A DNA stretch of 64,000 nucleotides from Paracoccaceae bacterium (GTDB taxonomy: Bacteria > Pseudomonadota > Alphaproteobacteria > Rhodobacterales > Rhodobacteraceae): the NCBI GenBank assembly GCA_028284705.1, contig JANQRE010000004.1, forward strand, positions 186,001 to 250,000, written 5' to 3'. Under the pieces are notes generated by a model that saw only the letters and a program-made list of their open reading frames with translations, was not told where the DNA came from and made no database searches. Below are positions 58,040-64,000 of the stretch, one piece after another; position 1 is the stretch's first letter; every line of letters starts with the position of its first letter. A program made the position numbers and the translations under genes.

Positions 58040-58277
58040 CCGTCCCGTTCGGCGTTATGTCAGCCAAACAGGCCCATGCCGTACCGACCGGAGATCGGCG
58101 GCTTGGGGATATCTTTCTCGGTCGGGTTCTTAGGAATATCGCTCATGTCTCTTATCTAGCCGATCATTCGTCGAATTTCAAGATTTCCAGTCCACCGCAC
58201 GTGTCGGCACAGACGCACAGAAACCCGTCTTCTGCGGTCTATTATACCGATTCTCTAACAGATCTGCAAATCAGGCC

Positions 58278-58742
58278 TCAGCCGCCTGCGCCCGCACGCC
58301 GGTCACGCAATTCCTGCTGTCGCAGAGGCATTTTGTCGATCACACGGGTCAATTCGCGCACGTCCCAAGGCGCGGGTTTGCGCAGTTTTACCTGGCCGTC
58401 CTTGCCCACAAGCGCCAGCATGAAGCCACGTGGCCTGAGTTTCCTGCGCAATTCGGACAGCTCTCCGGGATCGGTGTCCGTGATGATCACCACATCGCGG
58501 TCCGCCAGCGCATCGAGGCGCGCATCCAGAAGTTCGAGCTGCTTGGTAAATCGTGGATCAGCCGCGGTGTCGGCAAAGACCACGACAGGGCGCTTTTCCC
58601 ACAGAAAATCCGCCAGATTTACTTCAAATGCATCGTATTTCGGCGGATTGGTGATCTCTTCCACATCCGTCGACGCCCCATCCGCAGCCCATAGGCCGGT
58701 TGCGAAAAATCCAGCGATTACAAAGGTGATAGCGCGTTTCAT
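58278..58742 (-). CDS. DUF4174-type secreted protein
   Basis: The 154-residue protein has a signal peptide ending GLWAADG and a thioredoxin-like fold region in which WEKRPVVVFADTAADPRF occupies the usual strand, but the redox CxxC is absent. DUF4174 proteins are of unknown function. It is convergent with the membrane protein at 57026 and divergent from the sulfotransferase-like gene. Confidence 0.78.
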   Translation of the reverse strand: MKRAITFVIAGFFATGLWAADGASTDVEEITNPPKYDAFEVNLADFLWEKRPVVVFADTAADPRFTKQLELLDARLDALADRDVVIITDTDPGELSELRRKLRPRGFMLALVGKDGQVKLRKPAPWDVRELTRVIDKMPLRQQELRDRRAGAGG

Positions 58743-58824
58743 TGGGGCTCCTCTTTCCCCTCATATAGGGGGGCTTGCGGGCAATTCTAAGGGTAAATCA
58801 CCGATCTGTGCCAATCATCCTTTC

Positions 58825-58872
58825 GTTAATCCTTGTGCCACCTCTCGCAGGCATACATCCCACAAGGTTAAC
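58825..58872. repeat. Long inverted repeat upstream of the sulfotransferase-like gene
   Basis: GTTAATCCTTGTG (58825-58837) and CACAAGGTTAAC (58861-58872) are complementary except for one extra T, across a 23-base spacer. It sits in the 166-base region between the divergent DUF4174 and sulfotransferase-like genes and may be a regulator site. Confidence 0.55.
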
Positions 58873-58908
58873 GGGCACAAAGCCCCATCGAGCGGAGTTT
58901 GCACCATC

Positions 58909-59856
58909 TTGGATATTTGTCTGCATCTTGGCGCCCATCGCACCGGTACAACCAGCCTGCAACGCTATCTTAATCTGAACCGGAAATCCTTGTCAGATCA
59001 TGGGGTTGCGGTCTGGGGGCCAAAGCGCACCCGCGCTGGCCTGCTGGACGGTGTGATGAAAAATCCCAACCATCTGACCGCGCTGGATCACAAACTGGCG
59101 CGCCGCAGCATCGGACAGGTGAAAGTCGAACAGAAGCGGTTGCGGCAGAAGGGCTACGGCACGCTGGTGATCAGCGAAGAGAACCTGATCGGCACGATGC
59201 AGCTCAATCTAACCGAGCAGCGCCTCTACCCGCAAACTTATGCGCGCCTCAAACGCCTTGCGCCCGCTTTTGAGGGGGAGGCCGTGCGCATCGCGCTCTC
59301 CATTCGCTCCTACGACACCCATTGGACCTCGCAGATGGCGCATCGCATCAAGATGGGCGCAGGCTTGCCGGACGCCGAGATGCTCGACCGGATTGCCACA
59401 CAACCGCGACGTTGGCGGCATGTCATTCAAGACATCGCCGAGGTCTTTCCAAATGCAAACCTGATCGTCTGGCCGTTTGAAAGCTGGGTCGGTCAGCCGG
59501 AGCAACTTGTTTCCGCGATGCTTGGATGGCCGGTGCCCGTGGGGCTCGTGCGTTTTGCCGAACGCTGCAACGCTTCTACTGATGTCAGCACCCTCCGCGA
59601 TATTCTGCGAGATGGCGGTGACCGTGACGCGGCTCAAATCCTCGCCGGTCTGACCGGACCGTTTCAACCCTTTCCACAACTGCACAAAGACAAACTCAGA
59701 GACGACTATCGCCAAGACATCGACTGGCTGCAGGCCGGAGCCGATGGGCTGGCGACCTATCTTGACCCGACCAGAGGCACATCTGGCGGGTTCGACAGAC
59801 CCAAAGGAAGCATGACCAATGACATCGAAGAAAGCCGACTGGCAGGAACTGGCTGA
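58909..59856 (+). CDS. Sulfotransferase-like P-loop protein
   Basis: From TTG 58909 (with GGAG 11 bases before) the protein has 315 residues and starts [21 protein letters not shown] (key part [11 protein letters not shown]), a PAPS-loop-like start typical of sulfotransferase-family proteins. The frame is open upstream to 58036, but that part overlaps the DUF4174 gene in reverse and is not coding. The end overlaps the mutase gene by 38 bp. The acceptor is unknown. Confidence 0.72.
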   Translation: MDICLHLGAHRTGTTSLQRYLNLNRKSLSDHGVAVWGPKRTRAGLLDGVMKNPNHLTALDHKLARRSIGQVKVEQKRLRQKGYGTLVISEENLIGTMQLNLTEQRLYPQTYARLKRLAPAFEGEAVRIALSIRSYDTHWTSQMAHRIKMGAGLPDAEMLDRIATQPRRWRHVIQDIAEVFPNANLIVWPFESWVGQPEQLVSAMLGWPVPVGLVRFAERCNASTDVSTLRDILRDGGDRDAAQILAGLTGPFQPFPQLHKDKLRDDYRQDIDWLQAGADGLATYLDPTRGTSGGFDRPKGSMTNDIEESRLAGTG

Positions 59857-61954
59857 AAAAGAGCTGCGTGGCCGTCCGCTCGACGACCTGACCTGGGACA
59901 GCCCCGAGGGCATCCCGATCCAGCCCGTCTACACGGCGGAGGACGCGCAAGAGCTTGACCACATGGGCGCGATGCCGGGCACTGCCCCGTTCACCCGCGG
60001 TCCCAAAGCCACAATGTATGCTGGGCGCCCCTGGACGATCCGGCAATATGCGGGCTTCTCGACGGCGGAAGAGTCCAACGCCTTCTATCGCAAGGGCCTT
60101 GCCGCCGGGCAGCAGGGGGTCTCTGTGGCTTTCGATCTGGCGACCCACCGCGGTTATGACAGCGACCACGAGCGGGTCGTGGGCGATGTCGGTAAGGCGG
60201 GTGTCGCCATCGACTCGGTCGAGGACATGAAAATCCTCTTCGACGGCATCCCGCTCGATCAGATTTCCGTCTCTATGACCATGAACGGTGCGGTGATCCC
60301 GGTGCTGGCGTCTTTCATCGTCGCGGGCGAGGAGCAGGGCCATGACCGCTCGGTTCTGTCCGGCACAATTCAGAACGACATTCTGAAGGAGTTCATGGTC
60401 CGCAACACCTATATTTATCCTCCCGAGCCTTCGATGCGGATCGTCTCGGACATCATCGAGTTCACCTCGACCGACATGCCAAAATTCAACTCGATCTCGA
60501 TCTCCGGCTATCACATGCAAGAGGCGGGCGCGAACCTCGTGCAAGAGCTCGCCTTCACCCTGGCAGATGGCAAGGAATATGTCCGCGCCGCCATTGAGCG
60601 CGGCATGGATGTCGATAAATTCGCCGGGCGGCTCAGCTTTTTCTTCGCCATCGGCATGAATTTCTTCATGGAGGCGGCCAAACTGCGCGCCGCGCGCTTC
60701 CTCTGGCATCGCATCATGACCGAGTTCGGCGCGAAATCCGAACGCTCGAAAATGCTGCGCACCCATTGCCAGACCTCTGGTGTCTCGCTGCAAGAGCAGG
60801 ACCCCTATAACAACATCGTGCGCACGGCTTACGAGGCGATGTCGGCGGTGCTCGGCGGCACGCAATCGCTACACACCAATTCCTTTGACGAAGCGATCGC
60901 ACTGCCGACACCGTTTTCGGCGCGCATTGCCCGCAACACGCAACTGATCCTGCAGAACGAGACCAAGGTCACCAAGGTCGTCGATCCACTGGCAGGCAGC
61001 TATTACGTCGAAAAACTCACCGCCGATCTGGCCGAAGAGGCCTGGAAGATCATCGAAGAGGTCGATGCGATGGGCGGTATGACCAAAGCGGTGGCCTCCG
61101 GCATGCCGAAGCTCCGCATCGAAGAGGCCGCCGCCCTGCGTCAAGCACAGGTCGACCGCGGCGACGAGGTGATCGTCGGCGTCAACAAGTTCCGGCTGGA
61201 GCAGGAGGACGAGATCGACATCCTCGATGTCGACAATGTCGCCGTACGCAAGGCCCAGATCGAACGGCTCGAAAACATCAAATCCACCCGGGATCAGGCG
61301 GCGTGTGACGCGGCACTCGCAGCGCTCGAAGAGGGCGCAAAGTCCGGTGAAGGCAATCTCTTGGCGCTCGCGGTCGAGGCCGCCCGCGCCCGCGCGACAG
61401 TGGGGGAAATCAGCATGTCGATGGAAAAAGTGTTCGGGCGCCACCGCGCCGAAGTGAAAACCCTCGCGGGCGTCTATGGCGCAGCGTACGAGGGCGATGA
61501 GGGTTTCGCGCAAATCCAGAAAGACGTGGAGCAATTTGCCGAAGACGAAGGCCGCCGTCCGCGCATGCTGGTGGTGAAAATGGGGCAGGACGGCCACGAC
61601 CGCGGCGCGAAAGTCATCGCCACAGCCTTCGCCGATATCGGCTTCGACGTCGATGTGGGGCCCTTGTTCCAGACCCCCGAGGAGGCCGCGCAGGATGCGA
61701 TCGACAATGACGTGCATGTGGTCGGCATCTCGTCGCAGGCGGCGGGCCACAAGACGCTGGCACCGAAACTGATCGAGGCGCTGAAGGCGGCGGATGCCGA
61801 GGATATCATCGTGATCTGCGGCGGCGTCATCCCGCAGCAGGATTACGATTTCCTCAAAGCGGCAGGGGTGAAGGCCATCTTCGGCCCCGGCACCAATATC
61901 CCCGCGGCTGCGAAAGAGATCCTCGATCTGATCCGCGCTGCTCGGTCAGGGTAA
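59819..61954 (+). CDS. mcm: Methylmalonyl-CoA mutase
   Basis: The 711-residue single-chain enzyme has an N-terminal catalytic barrel ([20 protein letters not shown] and the [13 protein letters not shown] segment) and a C-terminal cobalamin-binding domain with GQDGHDRG, in which His593 is the lower axial ligand of B12. It converts methylmalonyl-CoA to succinyl-CoA, completing propionyl-CoA assimilation. It begins inside the end of the sulfotransferase-like gene behind GGAAG. Confidence 0.97.
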   Translation: MTSKKADWQELAEKELRGRPLDDLTWDSPEGIPIQPVYTAEDAQELDHMGAMPGTAPFTRGPKATMYAGRPWTIRQYAGFSTAEESNAFYRKGLAAGQQGVSVAFDLATHRGYDSDHERVVGDVGKAGVAIDSVEDMKILFDGIPLDQISVSMTMNGAVIPVLASFIVAGEEQGHDRSVLSGTIQNDILKEFMVRNTYIYPPEPSMRIVSDIIEFTSTDMPKFNSISISGYHMQEAGANLVQELAFTLADGKEYVRAAIERGMDVDKFAGRLSFFFAIGMNFFMEAAKLRAARFLWHRIMTEFGAKSERSKMLRTHCQTSGVSLQEQDPYNNIVRTAYEAMSAVLGGTQSLHTNSFDEAIALPTPFSARIARNTQLILQNETKVTKVVDPLAGSYYVEKLTADLAEEAWKIIEEVDAMGGMTKAVASGMPKLRIEEAAALRQAQVDRGDEVIVGVNKFRLEQEDEIDILDVDNVAVRKAQIERLENIKSTRDQAACDAALAALEEGAKSGEGNLLALAVEAARARATVGEISMSMEKVFGRHRAEVKTLAGVYGAAYEGDEGFAQIQKDVEQFAEDEGRRPRMLVVKMGQDGHDRGAKVIATAFADIGFDVDVGPLFQTPEEAAQDAIDNDVHVVGISSQAAGHKTLAPKLIEALKAADAEDIIVICGGVIPQQDYDFLKAAGVKAIFGPGTNIPAAAKEILDLIRAARSG

Positions 61955-62056
61955 GTGACGTAGCGCCAAGGTTCCTAGTTTGATCAGGCGCGTTGTTGTC
62001 GCGCGAGGCCGTCGTGTCGACCTCGCCCGCAATGTGATCAGGTCAATACAAGAAAA

Positions 62057-62680
62057 TCAGTTTCTTGAGGGGAAGATCCCGATAGTTGCAATGCACCACC
62101 GCATAGCAAGGTACGGGCTCTGGATATTGAACGCCGCTCCACCGCCTGTGTGCTGTATCATTGCCGGGTCCATTGTCCTGTTGGGTGGACCTTCGTGGTA
62201 GATATTCAATTTTGTATTATCTTGATAATAGGGAACTGCCAGAAAATCTGTTCCCGGGCCGTGCTTATCAGCGGTCGCATTGGTTGAATTGACGATGTGG
62301 TTGTGGCTCGGCATTTCGTTGACCGCCATAGTGTGCGTTTGAGCACCCCCGCGCTCTCCGAGATTTCGGGTCTGAAGGCCGGGGCCGCTACCGAAGTGGA
62401 TTGGCGCACGCCCTCGCAGGTCCGGCAAACCGAATGTCGTGCGGCCATCGCCGCCGTATATCGTTCCGAGCAGCGAAAACAGGGCTGAATTTTGCGCAAT
62501 CGAGAGCAGCTGGCCGTCCGCAGCGGACCATCCTCGTGGACAGAAGTTGTAGGGTACCAGTATCATTTGTCCCAGATACTGGTCGTTCGCTTGAGCAGGG
62601 GCTTGGCTGGGTGACAATAGTGCGCCGATTGCGACCGACGCCGCAAGTGCAACTGCGCTAACAGATTTTAAAAGGTTCAT
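62057..62680 (-). CDS. Secreted phage-tail-collar-domain protein
   Basis: The 207-residue protein has a signal peptide (cleavage near APAQA) and a tail collar/microcystin-dependent-type domain: GQMILVPYNFCPRGWSAADGQLL, GLPDLRGRAPIHFGSGPG and the C-terminal LAMRWCIATIGIFPSRN. The HxH motif (PSHNH) is that of the tail collar family. No other phage gene is nearby, so it is not a prophage remnant on present evidence. Function unknown. Confidence 0.87.
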   Translation of the reverse strand: MNLLKSVSAVALAASVAIGALLSPSQAPAQANDQYLGQMILVPYNFCPRGWSAADGQLLSIAQNSALFSLLGTIYGGDGRTTFGLPDLRGRAPIHFGSGPGLQTRNLGERGGAQTHTMAVNEMPSHNHIVNSTNATADKHGPGTDFLAVPYYQDNTKLNIYHEGPPNRTMDPAMIQHTGGGAAFNIQSPYLAMRWCIATIGIFPSRN

Positions 62681-63028
62681 GACGACTCCCTTGACGTTGA
62701 GCTTGCCGCGGAATTGCGACTGAAATCAGGGAGTAAGCTCTTGGCGCAAGTCGCATCCAGGCACTAGCAAGACAAGCACAGAAAACCTCTTTCTCCCCCC
62801 AAGTTTATGGAAACGGACCGTTTGACGGTAAGTCAACACCTAATTGGGGAATTTTCAGTTGAGGATTGTTTACATGCCGTTTCCTTTGAACGGTCATAAC
62901 GAACTGGAAAGGCGAGAAAAATTCTCGAGTAGGGGTCCAATTTCTGTCACCTTCCACATCCGCGCCTAGAAGCATCGTTGAAACCCAGAGCGACTTAGGC
63001 CACATCTTGTGCAATCAAGAGGGGACAG
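62681..63028. other. Non-coding stretch with repeated AACGG/CCGTT half-sites
   Basis: These 348 bases hold no convincing gene. AAACGG-A-CCGTTT (62811-62823) is a perfect palindrome and CCGTT...AACGG recurs at 62877-62893, spaced about 66 bases. A regulator site is possible. The rest shows nothing clear. Confidence 0.5.
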
Positions 63029-64000
63029 ATGGCGCTTCCGGTTCGAGATCAGGTGAAATATTGGAGCATCGCCACGGCGGTGCTCGTCGCGGCGCTCTGG
63101 TTTCTGGGGGATGTGCTGCTGCCATTCATCGTCGGCGGCGCGATTGCCTATATGATGGATCCCATTGCGGACCGTTTGGAGCGGATGGGCCTCTCGCGGG
63201 TGCTGGCCACGACCACGATTTCGCTGATCGCGCTCCTGATTTTTGTACTCATGGCGGTGCTGATCATCCCGATGGTGGTGGAACAAACCATAGCGCTCTT
63301 CAAATTCGCACCTGACCTTATCCAACGATTACAAGCGTTTCTGGCCGAGCGGTTCCCGTCGATCGCCGATGAAGGCTCCACGCTTCGTCAGTCTCTGGCC
63401 TCTATAGGAGCGACGATCCAATCCCGTGGAGCCGAGCTGGTGCAAAGCGTGTTCTCCTCTGCGCTGGGGGTCGTGAATGCGGTGGTCTTTATTGTCGTGG
63501 TGCCGGTCGTGGCTTTCTACCTGCTCCTCGATTGGGACCATATGGTCGCCCGGATCGATGCGCTTTTGCCCCGCGACCATGCCCCGCAAATCCGCGCCAT
63601 CGCGTCAGAGATTGACCAAACGCTCGCCAGCTTCGTGCGCGGCCAACTGACCGTCTGCGCGATCCTCGGCACTTTTTACGCTGTGGGCCTCGCGATTGTT
63701 GGCCTGCAGTTCGGCCTTGTGGTCGGAGTGATCGCCGGGCTCATCTCCTTCATCCCGTATGTCGGTGCGTTGGTCGGCGGGGCGCTCGCCATCGGTCTGG
63801 CGCTCTTCCAGTTCTGGTCCGATCCAATCTGGATCGCCGCTGTCGCAGCGATTTTCGCGGCGGGACAGTTCCTCGAAGGCAATATCCTGACGCCAAAACT
63901 CGTCGGCGAAAGCGTTGGCCTGCATCCGGTCTGGCTGCTTCTGGCGCTTTCCGCCTTTGGTACGCTTTTTGGGTTCGTCGGCATGCTGGTGGCTGTCCCG
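63029..64000 (+). CDS. AI-2E/PerM-family transporter (partial)
   Basis: ATG 63029 behind GAGGGGAC opens a frame that runs off the right edge after 324 codons, missing only the last few helices. Pairs of N-terminal membrane helices, a soluble region with a coiled part (about 85-150), and LQFGLVVGVIAGLISFIPYVGALVGG and EGNILTPKLVGESVGLHPVWLL are the family's signatures (PF01594). Confidence 0.93.
   Translation, partial: MALPVRDQVKYWSIATAVLVAALWFLGDVLLPFIVGGAIAYMMDPIADRLERMGLSRVLATTTISLIALLIFVLMAVLIIPMVVEQTIALFKFAPDLIQRLQAFLAERFPSIADEGSTLRQSLASIGATIQSRGAELVQSVFSSALGVVNAVVFIVVVPVVAFYLLLDWDHMVARIDALLPRDHAPQIRAIASEIDQTLASFVRGQLTVCAILGTFYAVGLAIVGLQFGLVVGVIAGLISFIPYVGALVGGALAIGLALFQFWSDPIWIAAVAAIFAAGQFLEGNILTPKLVGESVGLHPVWLLLALSAFGTLFGFVGMLVAVP

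Noticed and set aside
58036-58908. An N-terminal extension of the sulfotransferase-like frame
   Set aside because: It overlaps the DUF4174 gene on the other strand, is rich in Ser/Arg/Pro without structure, and lies before the conserved P-loop start.
62057-62680. Prophage remnant, because of the tail-collar domain
   Set aside because: The protein has a Sec signal peptide and no other phage gene, att repeat or integrase is near.
1-64000. CRISPR arrays or insertion sequences
   Set aside because: No regularly spaced direct repeats, transposase-like frames or terminal inverted repeats flanking a gene were seen on reading both strands.

Overview
The window looks like chromosomal DNA from a marine alphaproteobacterium of the Roseobacter group (Rhodobacteraceae in the broad sense). 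The evidence is high GC content, dense operons with 1-4 bp ATGA-type overlaps, a fused MrpAB antiporter, a betIBA cluster, a PccR-type propionyl-CoA regulator beside pccB, and bacteriochlorophyll genes (bchE, bchJ) behind PpsR/CrtJ and FnrL-type sites. The bch genes suggest an aerobic anoxygenic phototroph, but no reaction-centre or light-harvesting gene lies in the window. No insertion sequence, CRISPR array, integrase or rRNA was seen. There is one tRNA, tRNA-Gly(GCC).

Layout. 1-2772 (minus): a redox cluster of a Rieske/FMN glutamate-synthase-like protein, a small membrane protein, and a ferric-reductase-like membrane protein that runs off the left edge into a Rieske domain. 3016-8963 (minus): a six-gene Mrp Na+/H+ antiporter operon (A/B fused, C, D, E, F, G). 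9138-15085 (minus): D-xylose uptake and catabolism (xylF, xylH, ABC ATPase, xylB, xylA), with a divergent ROK-family XylR at 15286-16554. 16551-19366: a secreted FG-GAP/ASPIC protein convergent with a di-haem MauG/cytochrome c peroxidase-like protein. 19602-23284: methyltransferase, GtrA flippase, GT2 glycosyltransferase and a large membrane protein, probably for surface glycosylation. 23342-27598 (minus): a 1418-residue ExeM-like extracellular nuclease. 27875-31444: tRNA-Gly, small envelope proteins, an EEP hydrolase, a DjlA-like co-chaperone, a GNAT acetyltransferase and a VOC protein. 31508-37975: 5-formyl-THF cyclo-ligase, a YmdB-like phosphodiesterase, a DMT exporter and two convergent SLC13-type permeases. 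38007-40272 (minus): bchJ and bchE. 40449-42860: YebC, a LysE/ArgO exporter and a second DMT exporter. 42935-46619: betI-betB-betA for glycine betaine synthesis. 46705-47502: an alpha/beta hydrolase.

47499-61954 is a propionyl-CoA assimilation region: pccR, an MFS exporter, pccB, pccA and methylmalonyl-CoA mutase. Together these convert propionyl-CoA to succinyl-CoA. Small lipoproteins, membrane proteins, a RidA/cupin pair and a sulfotransferase-like gene are interspersed. 62057-64000 holds a secreted tail-collar-domain protein and the start of a PerM/AI-2E-family membrane protein that runs off the right edge.

The most notable signals are the bchE promoter, where two PpsR palindromes meet an FNR box; the Rieske/GOGAT-like/ferric-reductase redox cluster; abutting TTTGCAA elements upstream of both pccR and pccB; a candidate small RNA ending in a near-ideal terminator at 54129-54164; and several inverted repeats that the genes do not explain.
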